NCBI RefSeq assembly: GCF_016785095.1
Contig: NZ_JAEKJB010000006.1
Location: forward strand, 186,001-250,000
DNA from: Alloalcanivorax marinus
GTDB taxonomy: Bacteria; Pseudomonadota; Gammaproteobacteria; Pseudomonadales; Alcanivoracaceae
Reading direction: 5' to 3'
Length of the DNA stretch: 64,000 nt
The stretch's first letter is position 1, and every line of letters starts with the position of its first letter. This document shows positions 34,170-43,293 of this stretch, piece by piece. Under the pieces are notes generated by a model that made no database searches, was not told where the DNA came from, and saw only the letters and a list, made by a program, of their open reading frames with translations. The translations under genes were made by a program, and so were the position numbers.

Positions 34170-34694
34170 TCAGTCATCTACTTGGATCTCGAACACATTC
34201 AGGGTCATCGCCACGCAGGTGTAATATCCGATTAAACCCACCAGGTTGACCACTACGCGCAAACCAAAGCGACCAATGGCCTCCTCGAAAAGGTGGTCGG
34301 AGACTCGACTGGAATGATGCAATTGCTTGGTGAAACGGTATATGAACTGCTCATCGGGGGCATCGAAATCGGGTGCCACACCTGTACGGATTGCCTCCAA
34401 GGCCGCCGGTGACAATCCGGATTCCACGGCAATCGGGTGATGGATTCGCCACTCGGTCATGGAGCGCCAATGTGCCGCCGTGACCAATACCGCCAATTCG
34501 GCGAGTCTTGTTGGCAACCCGCTTTGATAGCGGCATACGGAGCCCAGACGCTGGGCATGCGTTGCGAAATCAGGGCTGTGTATCCAGGCGTGGAAAGGAC
34601 CGGTCAAACGACCTCGAGGGCCGGCGATGATCTCGTCGGCCACCGTCATTTGTTCGGTGTTCATGATCGATTTGTCGGTAGGGGGAAGCCGCAT
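34170..34694 (-). CDS. Carboxymuconolactone decarboxylase-like protein
   Basis: A 174-residue protein of the AhpD/CMD superfamily. The core helix LAELAVLVTAAHWRSMTEWRIH is typical, but the CxxC redox pair of AhpD is absent at that position, so a peroxidase role is unlikely. GLIGYYTCVAMTLNVF is the usual C-terminal helix. It is the last gene of the island operon downstream of a nitrilase and a SnoaL-like protein, suggesting a step in catabolism of a nitrile-derived compound. Start ATG 34694 was chosen over an internal ATG at 34664 on family length. Confidence 0.78.
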   Translation of the reverse strand: MRLPPTDKSIMNTEQMTVADEIIAGPRGRLTGPFHAWIHSPDFATHAQRLGSVCRYQSGLPTRLAELAVLVTAAHWRSMTEWRIHHPIAVESGLSPAALEAIRTGVAPDFDAPDEQFIYRFTKQLHHSSRVSDHLFEEAIGRFGLRVVVNLVGLIGYYTCVAMTLNVFEIQVDD

Positions 34695-34718
34695 GATACT
34701 GCTCTTTCTCCTTTTTTT

Positions 34719-34752
34719 CCTGACCGTGCGGGCTGAAGCCCGCACGGTCAGG
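34719..34752. repeat. Perfect 15-bp inverted repeat with TGAA loop
   Basis: CCTGACCGTGCGGGC pairs perfectly with GCCCGCACGGTCAGG around TGAA. It lies between the SnoaL-like and CMD-like genes, beside a T7 tract on the plus strand. There is no U tract after it on the minus strand, so it is probably an intercistronic mRNA hairpin. The TGAA loop resembles the REP core. Confidence 0.85.
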
Positions 34753-34759
34753 CGGGGAG

Positions 34760-35239
34760 TCACCGCACGGAAAATTCCACCGCGCTTTCCGAGGTTTCCA
34801 GTCGTTTGACGAGACCGTAGATGTCACCCAATACCCAAAGATCCCTGATTTTGTCGCCCTCGAAGGTGAAGATCGGGGCGCCGTGCCACCAGACACGCTC
34901 CTGGGTGGGTGGGTGTCCGAAGAAGAGGTCCCGGTGGATGCCATGGAAGCGCAGTTTGCCCGAAACCTGATCACCTTCCTCAATGAGGTCCAGGATGTCG
35001 GAGGTATAATCCTCCAACGCTTCGGTTAGCCATAGCACGTATTGTTTAAATTGTTCGTGGCCAATCAGTACAGGGCCCAAAGAGCCTCTGAAAGTGAAGT
35101 TTTGGTGGAAGACCTTGGGGATCAATTCAACCTTTTGTTGGTCCCATATGTCCTTATAGAAAACCCTAACAATGTTCTTCCTAGTGGAAAGATGGCTGGG
35201 GTTCAGATCAATTTCGTTTTCTTCAGGCAAGCTTCGCAT
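34760..35239 (-). CDS. SnoaL-like / NTF2-fold protein
   Basis: A 159-residue cone-shaped NTF2-fold protein. VRVFYKDIWDQQKVELIPKVFH, FTFRGSLGP, FKQYVLWLTEALEDYTSDI and GHPPTQERVWWHGAPIFTFEGDKIRDLWVLGD match the SnoaL/ester-cyclase group, which includes polyketide cyclases, hydratases and isomerases. ATG 35239 has AAGGAGA about 11 bp upstream; the earlier in-frame ATGs lie inside the nitrilase gene. The role in the pathway is unknown, perhaps hydration or isomerisation of the nitrilase product. Confidence 0.78.
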   Translation of the reverse strand: MRSLPEENEIDLNPSHLSTRKNIVRVFYKDIWDQQKVELIPKVFHQNFTFRGSLGPVLIGHEQFKQYVLWLTEALEDYTSDILDLIEEGDQVSGKLRFHGIHRDLFFGHPPTQERVWWHGAPIFTFEGDKIRDLWVLGDIYGLVKRLETSESAVEFSVR

Positions 35240-35276
35240 GTGCGGATATGTCTCCTTTTCAAGGTCGGGGCCGGGG

Positions 35277-36206
35277 TTATTCAAATACAACGGGGGGCAT
35301 CGGAGCTTCGTTGACATGAAGGCGAAAGATGTCGGAACGGGCGTAGTGGCCCGCCACGTCAAAGTCGTATTTGGCCCGAGCCAGATCGGCGAGGTCGAGA
35401 TCATGAACAAGAATGTCATCCTCATCGAAAACAGGGCCGGCGAGGATTTCGCCTAGAGGACTGATGATGCAACTCCCGCCTCTCATCAACACGGTTTCCG
35501 GATCGTTGCCCTGAATGGCCTGATACCATTCGGGTGCGTCTTTACGCCGTAGATGCTGGCAAGCGGAGAGCACGAAGCAGCGGCCTTCCAGTGCGACATG
35601 CTGCATGGTGGGCACCCAGGTTGGCCGGTTATCCGCAGTCGGCGCACAGTAAATTTGCACGCCTTTGGCGTACATGGCCATGCGCATCAGTGGCATGTAG
35701 TTTTCCCAACAAATCACGGCGCCAAGGCGTCCGAAAGGCGTGTCGAAGATGGGTAGGGTCGAGCCGTCCCCGGAGCCCCAAACCAATCGTTCGCCAGCCG
35801 TCGGCATCAGCTTCCTGTGCTTGCCGAGCAGCCTGCCCTCCGGGCCAAGGAACAAGGCCGTGCAGTAAAGTGTGCCACCACTTCGCTCGATGACGCCGAT
35901 GACAATATATAGATTCAGGTCGCCTGCGATCTGCGCAAGGCGCTCGCTATGCACTGAGGGCACCTCGATGGCGCTGTCGTAATAGCGCCGGTAGTCTTCC
36001 CGCCCCCCTGGAGTGCGTCCGCCGATAGTTGAGCCGAAATCAAGGCCCTTTGGATAGGCCGATACGAAGGCCTCGGGGAACACCACCAGTTGTGCACCCT
36101 GCTGCGCCGCCAAAACGGCATTCTTCTCAACTTTATCGAGCGTGGCATCGATATCGAACATCGCCGATCCGGTCTGTACGACCGCTGCGCGTACGTGGTT
36201 TTGCAT
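35277..36206 (-). CDS. Nitrilase / carbon-nitrogen hydrolase family enzyme
   Basis: A 309-residue nitrilase-branch enzyme. The catalytic triad is visible: Glu in VFPEAFVSAYPKGLDFG, Lys in LLGKHRKLMPTAGERLVWG, Cys in GAVICWENYMPLMR. The CWENYMP motif and the PTAGERLVWG stretch are characteristic of true nitrilases (branch 1), which convert nitriles to carboxylic acids and ammonia. The substrate is not determined. It sits 37 bp upstream (in transcription) of the SnoaL-like gene and 23 bp after the MFS gene, all on the minus strand. Confidence 0.92.
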   Translation of the reverse strand: MQNHVRAAVVQTGSAMFDIDATLDKVEKNAVLAAQQGAQLVVFPEAFVSAYPKGLDFGSTIGGRTPGGREDYRRYYDSAIEVPSVHSERLAQIAGDLNLYIVIGVIERSGGTLYCTALFLGPEGRLLGKHRKLMPTAGERLVWGSGDGSTLPIFDTPFGRLGAVICWENYMPLMRMAMYAKGVQIYCAPTADNRPTWVPTMQHVALEGRCFVLSACQHLRRKDAPEWYQAIQGNDPETVLMRGGSCIISPLGEILAGPVFDEDDILVHDLDLADLARAKYDFDVAGHYARSDIFRLHVNEAPMPPVVFE

Positions 36207-36229
36207 GTCAGTCTCCTACTGAATATTGG

Positions 36230-37522
36230 TTAAGAGGTGGTGCGCGTCGGGGTGTTGACCGGCAGCTCATCGCCGACCAGGGGCTCGTTCTGATTGGAGT
36301 CCAGTGCAACACCCTGTGTCTCTGGCAGGAACAGGAGCGCGATAATGGCAATGCCATAGGCCCCAACGGTGTAGATACCGATGGCCATGCCCAGCGGCAT
36401 GGTGGCGCTCAATAAGCCGACCAACGCGGGGAAGAAGGCCCCGACGCCCCTGCCGAGGTTGTACGCGAAGCCCTGGCCGGTACCGCGCAGTTCGGTGGGA
36501 AACAGCTCAGCGTAGAATGCACCGGTTGGAGCGAACATGGCATTGGCGAACAGTCCCAGCGGGAAGCCCAGGATCAACATGGCGGAATTCGAGAGTGGCG
36601 CGAACATATACAGGCAAACCATCGCCGCGGATAGGATGCCAAAAGTCATTAGTGTCTTTTTGCGACCGAGTGCATCCGCGCAATGCGCACCTAGCAGAAA
36701 ACCCAGAAATGCACCAATAATGACCACCGCAAGATAGGAGCCGGTCCCAAGCACCGAAAGGTTGCGCTCGGTTTTCAAATAGGTGGGAAGCCAGGTGACC
36801 ACGGCGTAGTAACCCCCTTGCATGCCAATGGCAAATAAGGAAGATGCCAGGGTTTTTCGTAAAAGAGGGGGTTTGAAAATTGCTAGCGCACTAACTTTGT
36901 GCGCGGAAATCCGTTTTGCTTTTTCCTCAAAGGTGTCCGATTCCTTGACGTAGCGGCGAATCACGACGATGAGAAAGGCGGGCAGGATGCCGAGCCAGAA
37001 GAGGCATCGCCATGCGTACTCCTGGGGTACGAGTGAAAACACCAAAGCATATACGAGTGCCGCGCCACCCCAACCTACCGCGAAGCCACTGTGTACCGTA
37101 CCAGCCGCTCGACCACGATATTGTGGGCGAATAATTTCCGACATCAGAACAGCGCCAGCGGCCCACTCGCCGCCAAAACCAAGGCCTTGAAGAGCGCGCA
37201 GAACCAATAGCTGCTCGAAGTTCTGTGCAAACCCGCTCAGGAAGGTGAAAAGGGCAAACCAGGCGACGGTCAGTTTAAGGACCTGGACCCGACCGATACG
37301 ATCACTCAGCCTGCCAGCCACGGCGCCGCCGACCGCGGAGAACACCAAGGCCACCGTGCCTAGATAACCAGCTTCGGCCCTGGTCATCCCCCATACAGCG
37401 ACAAGAGTAGGTATAACAAAGCTGTATATTTGAACATCGAACGCATCCAGCGCCCAGCCACCGAAGCAGGCACTCATGGTGCGCCGCTCCTGTTTGTTAA
37501 GATCAGATATCCAGAGTTTCAT
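36230..37522 (-). CDS. MFS transporter, metabolite:H+ symporter type
   Basis: 430 residues with 12 hydrophobic segments. The MFS loop motifs GRLSDRIGRVQVL (after TM2) and CADALGRKKTL (after TM8) are clear, together with GFDAFD-type acid residues in TM1 (GGWALDAFDVQIYSF). This resembles aromatic-acid or carboxylate/H+ symporters (AAHS and related groups). It begins with a GAGG site 7 bp before ATG 37522. Likely uptake system for the nitrile or acid degraded by the downstream enzymes; that is inference from the operon. Confidence 0.87.
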   Translation of the reverse strand: MKLWISDLNKQERRTMSACFGGWALDAFDVQIYSFVIPTLVAVWGMTRAEAGYLGTVALVFSAVGGAVAGRLSDRIGRVQVLKLTVAWFALFTFLSGFAQNFEQLLVLRALQGLGFGGEWAAGAVLMSEIIRPQYRGRAAGTVHSGFAVGWGGAALVYALVFSLVPQEYAWRCLFWLGILPAFLIVVIRRYVKESDTFEEKAKRISAHKVSALAIFKPPLLRKTLASSLFAIGMQGGYYAVVTWLPTYLKTERNLSVLGTGSYLAVVIIGAFLGFLLGAHCADALGRKKTLMTFGILSAAMVCLYMFAPLSNSAMLILGFPLGLFANAMFAPTGAFYAELFPTELRGTGQGFAYNLGRGVGAFFPALVGLLSATMPLGMAIGIYTVGAYGIAIIALLFLPETQGVALDSNQNEPLVGDELPVNTPTRTTS

Positions 37523-37675
37523 GGTTTTTCCTCTAGGGTTTTATCTGTTTCTGAGAGGCCCGTCTTGCTGGAATTCACAAAAAAACGCAGTATATTTTTG
37601 AGTTTTTTTTTACACAACAGGTAAAAAAACCACTGATGTCCGTGCATTTTTGCCTTGTTTTTATGGAGGTTTTTT

Positions 37676-38572
37676 ATGGCCAAACCTTCCTGGTCTGATT
37701 TGAATATTTTTCTGGAAGTGGCACGTGGACCATCGCTGGCCGCGGTTAGCGAAAGGCTTGGCGTGGATGTGACCACCGTGCGTAGGAGACTGGCGGGTCT
37801 CGAGGAGACGATTGGCATGAGCCTTTTTGAAAAAAAAGGCAGGTCGCTTAGCCTCAATACGGAAGGCGAACGCATTTACTCAATCGCCAGCCGCATGGAA
37901 GTGCTGAGCGAGGAGATCGCAAATAGCGTTACCGACGCATCACGTGATCTATTGGGCGTGGTGCGCATATCCACCATGGAGGGCTTTGGCAGTTTTTACC
38001 TGGCGCCGAAGCTGGGCATGCTTGTTGCCGCTCATCCGAACCTGAGTATTCAACTGGTGACGGCGCCACATATCGTAAATTTGGCGGAACGGGAGGCGGA
38101 TATTTCCCTGAACATGATGGAGCCACAGCGTGGCCGTTTTCTGGTTGAGAAGCTGACTGGCTTTTCAGTCGGACTTTACGCGGCCCCCTCCTACCTGGAG
38201 CGCAGCGGGAGCCCGCGAAGCTTGGACGATCTGGAGGATCACGTCTTTGTGACCTACGTGGAGGATTTGATTGAGGTGCCCTATGTGCAGTGGCTACCCG
38301 ACGTGATTGACTCTCCCAGAGTGAGCTTGAGTTGCAGTAGTCTGGTTGCCCAGTTTCAAGTTACCTGCGCGGGTGCTGGCATGGCCATGCTGCCCGCCTT
38401 CATGGCCGAGAATGAGCCACGGTTGACCCGGTTGTTTCGGGACGAGATTCATCTGACCAGAGACTGGTGGATGGTGGTGCATCGGGACCTTGAGAAGGTG
38501 CCCCGCATACGGGCCGTCATGGACTTTCTGCGGGGTATTACCCGTGAGGATGCCGACATCTTGCTTGGTTAG
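37676..38572 (+). CDS. LysR family transcriptional regulator of the nitrilase island
   Basis: 298 residues with an N-terminal winged helix (DLNIFLEVARGPSLAAVSERLGVDVTTVRRRLAGLEETIGMSLF) and a substrate-binding domain. It is divergent from the MFS-nitrilase-SnoaL-CMD operon across a 153-bp AT-rich gap, the classic layout of a LysR activator and its target. GGAGG at 37665-37669 is 6 bp before ATG 37676. The inducer is presumably an island substrate. The stop overlaps the opposite-strand mfd stop. Confidence 0.9.
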   Translation: MAKPSWSDLNIFLEVARGPSLAAVSERLGVDVTTVRRRLAGLEETIGMSLFEKKGRSLSLNTEGERIYSIASRMEVLSEEIANSVTDASRDLLGVVRISTMEGFGSFYLAPKLGMLVAAHPNLSIQLVTAPHIVNLAEREADISLNMMEPQRGRFLVEKLTGFSVGLYAAPSYLERSGSPRSLDDLEDHVFVTYVEDLIEVPYVQWLPDVIDSPRVSLSCSSLVAQFQVTCAGAGMAMLPAFMAENEPRLTRLFRDEIHLTRDWWMVVHRDLEKVPRIRAVMDFLRGITREDADILLG

Positions 38573-41500
38573 CGGCCACTTTCACCGCCGGCCAAGCGCG
38601 CCAGTACTCCGGCCACCACTTCGATGCGCTCGGCGGCGTTGTCCGATTCCAGCTCGAAGCGCAGGGTGCTGGCGCCCTCCAGCTTGTAGATGTTGGGGCC
38701 GGACTGCACCAGCTTGACGATGGTGAGCGGGTCCACCGGGGTACGCTCGGCGAATTCCAGCTTGCCGCCGCGCGCATGGGCGTCCAGGCGGGTGATGCCG
38801 AGGCGCTCGGCGCGTTGGCGCAGGGCGGTGACCTGGAACAGGTTCTTGAGCGGGTCCGGCAGCAGGCCGAAGCGGTCGATCATCTCCACCTGCAACTCGT
38901 CCAGCTGCTCGGCGGTCTTGCAGCCGGCGATGCGCTTGTACAGCGTCAGGCGGGTGAACACGTCGGGCAGGTAGTCCTCCGGGATCAGCGCCGGAATGCG
39001 CAGGTTCACCTCGGGCCCGCCGGACAGTGGCTTGGCGGTGTCCGGCTGCTCGCCGTTCTTGAGCGCTTCCACGGCCTGTTCCAGCATTTCCATGTACAGC
39101 GAGAAGCCAATGGCTTCCATGTTGCCGTGCTGCTCCTCGCCGAGCAGTTCGCCGGCGCCGCGGATTTCCAGGTCCTGGCTGGCCAGCACGAAGCCGGCGC
39201 CCAGGTCGGTGGCCTGCTCGATGGCCTCCAGGCGCTTGAGGGCGTCCTTGGTCATGGCCCGGGGGCTGGGGGTGATCAGGTAGGCGTAGGCCTGGTGGTG
39301 GCTGCGTCCGACCCGGCCGCGCAGCTGGTGCAGCTGCGCCAGCCCCAGCTTGTCGGCCCGTTCGATGATGATGGTGTTGGCGCTGGGCACGTCGATGCCG
39401 GTTTCGATGATGGTGGTGCACACCAGCACGTTGAAGCGGCGGTGGTAGAAATCGCTCATCACCGCTTCCAGTTCGCGCTCGCGCATCTGCCCATGGGCGA
39501 TGCCGATGCGGGCGTCCGGCACCATCTTGCGCAGCTCCTCGGCGGTGCGCGCCATGGTGTCGATGTCGTTGTGCAGGTAGTACACCTGGCCGCCGCGCAG
39601 CAGCTCACGCAGGATCGCTTCCTTGAGGGCGGTGTCGTTCTTTTGCTGCACGAAGGTTTTCACCGACAGGCGCTTCTGCGGCGGCGTGGCGATGATGGAA
39701 ATATCACGCATGCCGCTCATCGCCATGTTCAGGGTACGCGGGATCGGCGTGGCGGTGAGCGTGAGAATATCGCACTCGGCGCGCAGTTCCTTGAGGCGCT
39801 CCTTGTGGCGCACGCCGAAGCGGTGTTCCTCATCGACGATGATCAGCCCCAGGTCGGAGAACGACACCGACTCCTGCAGCAACTGGTGAGTGCCGACGAT
39901 GATGTCCACCTTGCCGGCTTTGAGGCGCGCCAGCACCTCGCTCTTTTCCTTGGCACTGCGGAACCGGGACAGCACTTCGATGTTCACCGGCCAGTCGGCG
40001 AAGCGGTCGACGAACGATTCGTAGTGTTGCTGGGCGAGCAGGGTGGTGGGCACCAGCACCGCCACCTGGCTGCCACTCTGCACCGCCACGAAGGCGGCGC
40101 GCATCGCCACCTCGGTCTTGCCGAAGCCGACGTCGCCGCACACCAGCCGGTCCATGGGCTTGGCCAGTTGCATGTCGCTGATCACCGCGCGGATGGCTGC
40201 TTCCTGGTCCGGGGTTTCCTCGAACGGGAAGCCGGCGGCGAAGCGTTCGTAATCCTCCGCCTCCACGGCGAAGGCGCGGCCCTGACGGGCCTCGCGGCGA
40301 GCGTAGGTGTTGAGCAGCTCGGCGGCCACGTCGTTGATTTTCTCGGCGGCTTTCTGCCGCGCCTTGGTCCACTGTTCGGTACCCAGGCGGTTCAGTGGCG
40401 GGCTGTCGCCGCCACCGTAGCGGCTGATCAGGTGCAGCGAGGACACCGGCACGTAGAGCTTGTCGCCGCCGGCGTATTCCAGCAGCAGGAATTCGTGCTG
40501 CTGGCGGTCCACCTCCATGTGCACCAGCCCCTGGTAGCGGCCCACGCCGTGATCCAGGTGCACCACCGGGGCGCCGATGCTCAGCTCGCCCAGGGACCGG
40601 ATGCCCAGCTCGTTGCCGCTGTCCTCGCTGGTGCGCCGGCGGCGGCGCTGCATCACCCGCTCGCCGTACAGTTCGCTCTCGCTGACCACCAGCAGCTCGT
40701 GGTCCGGGGCATAAAAGCCGGCGTCCAGCTCGCCCCGGGTCAGGTTCCAGCGTTGCGGGTCGGCGATGAAATCCGCCCAGCCTTCCTTGAGCGCCGGCTG
40801 GATGCCGATCTTCTGCATCAACTCCAGCAGCGCCTCGCGACGGCCGGCGGTTTCCGCCACCACCAGAATGCGCGTGTCCGGGTGCTCGTCGGCGAAGGTG
40901 TGCAGCGGCGCCAGCGGGTTGCGGGCGCGCGGGTCGGCGGCCACCGGCGGCGCCGCCTGCACTTGGAACGATACCGCCTGCTCGCCGTCGCGCTGGCGCG
41001 CCCGGGGCAGGCCCTTCCAGGCCGCGTCCAGCTCGTCCGGGCGCAGGAACAGCCGCGCCGGCGGCAGCACCGGTCGGTGGATGTCGTGGCGGCGCTGTTC
41101 ATGGCGGGCGCTGACTTCGTCCCAGAAATGCCGGGCCGCTTCCTCGCAGCCGGCCATCTCCAGGGCCCGGGCGTTGTCGGGCAGGTAATCGAACAGGGTG
41201 GCCAGGCCGTCGAAGAACAGCGGCAGATAATACTCCAGCCCCGCCGCCGCGATGCCTTCGGACACGTCCTGGTAGAGCGGCACATGGCGCGGGTCCACGT
41301 CGAAGGTATCGCGGAAGGCGGTACGGAACCGGCGAATGCCCTCGGCGCTGAGCGGATACTCGGCGGCGGGCAGCAGGTTGATCTCGTTGACCTGGCCGGT
41401 GGAGCGCTGACTCTCCGGGTCGAACAGGCGCAGGGACTCGATGTCCTGGTCGAACAGCTCCACCCGGAATGGCTGGCTGGAGCCCATCGGGAACACGTCC

Positions 41501-42036
41501 ATGATGGCGCCGCGTACCGCGAATTCGCCGTGCTCGTAAACGTTGTCGCGCTGCCGGTAGCCGCAGTCCACCAGTTGCGCGCGGGTGCGTTCCATGTCGA
41601 ACGCCTCGCCGACGCGCAGCATGAAGCTGTTGCCGCTGATGTGGGAGGGCGGCGCCAGGCGCTGCATCAGGGTGTTGATCGGCACCACCAGCACGCCGGC
41701 GCGGGCGCTGCCCAGCCAGTTGAGCACGCGAATGCGGTCGCTGACGATGTCCTGGTGCGGGCTGAACAGGTCGTAGGGCAGGGTCTCCCAGTCCGGGAAC
41801 AGCATCACCGGCAGGTCGGGCCGCTCGGCCATCGGGTTGCTCGCCAGATAGAAGCTGAGAGCGTCGGCCAGTTGCTGGGCGCGGCCACTGCCCGGCGCGG
41901 CCACCAGCAGCGGGCCGTCCAGGGAGCGCGCCACCTGCGCCAGCACCGCCGCCAGGCTGCCGTCGGAAAGCCCGCGCCAATCCTTGAAGTGCTCGGCGCC
42001 GGCGGGAAACAGGGGAGTATCGGGTAACAGGGTCAT
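38569..42036 (-). CDS. mfd: Transcription-repair coupling factor Mfd
   Basis: A 1155-residue SF2 translocase that removes stalled RNA polymerase and recruits UvrA. Present are the N-terminal UvrB-like module (LLVAAPGSGRAQQLADALSFYL), the RNA polymerase-interacting domain (GAPVVHLDHGVGRYQGL), Walker A CGDVGFGKTEVAMRAA, DEEH in LIIVDEEHRFGV, and the TRG motif region. The C-terminal D7 domain closes the protein. ATG 42036 has GGAGG just upstream; an extension to 42087 is possible but not family-like. Confidence 0.96.
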   Translation of the reverse strand: MTLLPDTPLFPAGAEHFKDWRGLSDGSLAAVLAQVARSLDGPLLVAAPGSGRAQQLADALSFYLASNPMAERPDLPVMLFPDWETLPYDLFSPHQDIVSDRIRVLNWLGSARAGVLVVPINTLMQRLAPPSHISGNSFMLRVGEAFDMERTRAQLVDCGYRQRDNVYEHGEFAVRGAIMDVFPMGSSQPFRVELFDQDIESLRLFDPESQRSTGQVNEINLLPAAEYPLSAEGIRRFRTAFRDTFDVDPRHVPLYQDVSEGIAAAGLEYYLPLFFDGLATLFDYLPDNARALEMAGCEEAARHFWDEVSARHEQRRHDIHRPVLPPARLFLRPDELDAAWKGLPRARQRDGEQAVSFQVQAAPPVAADPRARNPLAPLHTFADEHPDTRILVVAETAGRREALLELMQKIGIQPALKEGWADFIADPQRWNLTRGELDAGFYAPDHELLVVSESELYGERVMQRRRRRTSEDSGNELGIRSLGELSIGAPVVHLDHGVGRYQGLVHMEVDRQQHEFLLLEYAGGDKLYVPVSSLHLISRYGGGDSPPLNRLGTEQWTKARQKAAEKINDVAAELLNTYARREARQGRAFAVEAEDYERFAAGFPFEETPDQEAAIRAVISDMQLAKPMDRLVCGDVGFGKTEVAMRAAFVAVQSGSQVAVLVPTTLLAQQHYESFVDRFADWPVNIEVLSRFRSAKEKSEVLARLKAGKVDIIVGTHQLLQESVSFSDLGLIIVDEEHRFGVRHKERLKELRAECDILTLTATPIPRTLNMAMSGMRDISIIATPPQKRLSVKTFVQQKNDTALKEAILRELLRGGQVYYLHNDIDTMARTAEELRKMVPDARIGIAHGQMRERELEAVMSDFYHRRFNVLVCTTIIETGIDVPSANTIIIERADKLGLAQLHQLRGRVGRSHHQAYAYLITPSPRAMTKDALKRLEAIEQATDLGAGFVLASQDLEIRGAGELLGEEQHGNMEAIGFSLYMEMLEQAVEALKNGEQPDTAKPLSGGPEVNLRIPALIPEDYLPDVFTRLTLYKRIAGCKTAEQLDELQVEMIDRFGLLPDPLKNLFQVTALRQRAERLGITRLDAHARGGKLEFAERTPVDPLTIVKLVQSGPNIYKLEGASTLRFELESDNAAERIEVVAGVLARLAGGESGR

Positions 42037-42098
42037 CGTGCCTCCATCGAGGGCGCGCATTGTAGCGCAGCCGCGTGACGGGTTCATGAGGCTTCACC

Positions 42099-42121
42099 GT
42101 AGGAGCGGCTTTAGCCGCGAT
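42099..42121. repeat. Solitary short REP
   Basis: GTAGGAGCGGCTTTAGCCGCGAT-type right REP between the divergent mfd and tesB genes (middle TTTA like the right arm at 18557-18579). No inverted partner is visible nearby. Confidence 0.85.
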
Positions 42122-42165
42122 GATTGTGGTAGCATCGCGCCGCTCGGTATACGCAGAGGCAGACA

Positions 42166-43041
42166 ATGAAAGAAGCGGTTCGCGAATTAATGCAGCGGTT
42201 CAGCCTGGAACCCCTGGAAGACAATCTGTTCCGGGGCCAGAGCGAAGCCAACGGGCAACGCAGCATCTTCGGCGGCCTGGTGGCCGGCCAGTCGCTGCTG
42301 GCGGCGTCCATGACCGTGCCGGAGGATCGCCCGGTGCACTCCCTGCACGCCTATTTCCTGCGTCCCGGCGATATCCGCCGGCCGGTGATCTACGACGTGG
42401 ACCGCATCCGCGACGGCAAGAGCTTCACCACCCGGCGGGTGAACGCCATTCAGCACGGGCGTCCCATTTTCAGCCTGGCGGCGTCCTTCCAGGTGGAAGA
42501 GGAGGGCGCCCGCCACCAGGCACCGATGCCCGAGGTGCCGGCGCCGGATGAGCTGGAAACCGACGAGCAGGCGCGCCTGCGCATGGCCGAGCGCATTCCC
42601 AAGCAGTTCCGCGACGATTTCCTGCGCCAGCGCCCGCTGACATTCCGCCCGGTGACCCCGAGGGATGCGTTCGAGTCCGAATCCCGGGAGCCGGTCAAGC
42701 GCTTCTGGTTCAAGGTGGCCGACGAAATCCAGGCGGACCGCATGACCCAGCGGGCCCTGCTGGCCTATTGCTCCGACTACGGCTTCATGGGTACCGCCAT
42801 GCAGCCCCACGGCATGACCTTCTGGCAGAGCAACGTGCAGTGCGCCAGCCTGGACCACACCATGTGGTTCTACGAGGACTTCCGGGTCGACGACTGGCTG
42901 CTCTACGACTGCCTCAGCCCCGGCGCCGCCGGCGCCCGGGGGCTGACCTTCGGCAACATCTACCGCCGCGATGGCGTGCTGGTGGCGTCCGTGGCCCAGG
43001 AAGGCCTGATGCGCCTGCGTCCCGGCGAGGAGCTGGTTTAG
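42166..43041 (+). CDS. tesB: Acyl-CoA thioesterase II
   Basis: Hydrolyses medium/long acyl-CoA to free acid and CoA. A 291-residue double hot-dog protein: IFGGLVAGQSLLAA in the first repeat, HSLHAYFLRPGDIRRPVIY, and in the second repeat SLDHTMWFYEDFRVDDWLLYDC with the catalytic Asp and GNIYRRDGVLVASVAQEGLMR. It fits the fatty-acid-centred metabolism suggested by PsrA and FadL. Transcribed alone, divergent from mfd. Confidence 0.95.
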   Translation: MKEAVRELMQRFSLEPLEDNLFRGQSEANGQRSIFGGLVAGQSLLAASMTVPEDRPVHSLHAYFLRPGDIRRPVIYDVDRIRDGKSFTTRRVNAIQHGRPIFSLAASFQVEEEGARHQAPMPEVPAPDELETDEQARLRMAERIPKQFRDDFLRQRPLTFRPVTPRDAFESESREPVKRFWFKVADEIQADRMTQRALLAYCSDYGFMGTAMQPHGMTFWQSNVQCASLDHTMWFYEDFRVDDWLLYDCLSPGAAGARGLTFGNIYRRDGVLVASVAQEGLMRLRPGEELV

Positions 43042-43046
43042 GGCGC

Positions 43047-43185
43047 GGGACGCCGGACGCCGGACGCTAACCCGGGCCTTGAATGATTGGTGTGTTTCCG
43101 GCCAGTCGGAGAGAGGGCGCCGGGGCAAACACTCCTTGCCGCGCCGCCTCGGGTTTGGCGTCCAGCGTCCGGCGTCTGGCGTCCC
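43047..43185. repeat. 139-bp element with 21-bp terminal inverted repeats
   Basis: Left arm 43047-43067 (GGGACGCCGG ACGCCGGACGC) pairs with right arm 43165-43185 with one G-U-type mismatch. Inside, AACCCG/CGGGTT, GTGTTT/AAACAC and CCGGC/GCCGG also pair in nested order, so the whole element can fold into one long hairpin. It fills the tesB-gap spacer. It contains no gene and could be a MITE-like or structured RNA-coding element. Confidence 0.75.
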
Positions 43186-43293
43186 CACAGCGGCTGGATA
43201 TACGCGGGTATTGGCGCTATCATGCGCGCGCCCCGGGTCCGGTCCGCCGAGGACCGGTAAACCGACCTGCAGACCCTGACTGAGAGGCGCCCC

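Noticed and set aside
34719..34752. Island hairpin as a rho-independent terminator
   Set aside because: On the transcribed minus strand it is followed by an A tract, not a U tract.
38776..42027. Plus-strand frame of over 1000 codons opposite mfd
   Set aside because: Shadow of mfd in GC-rich sequence; all known Mfd motifs are on the minus strand.
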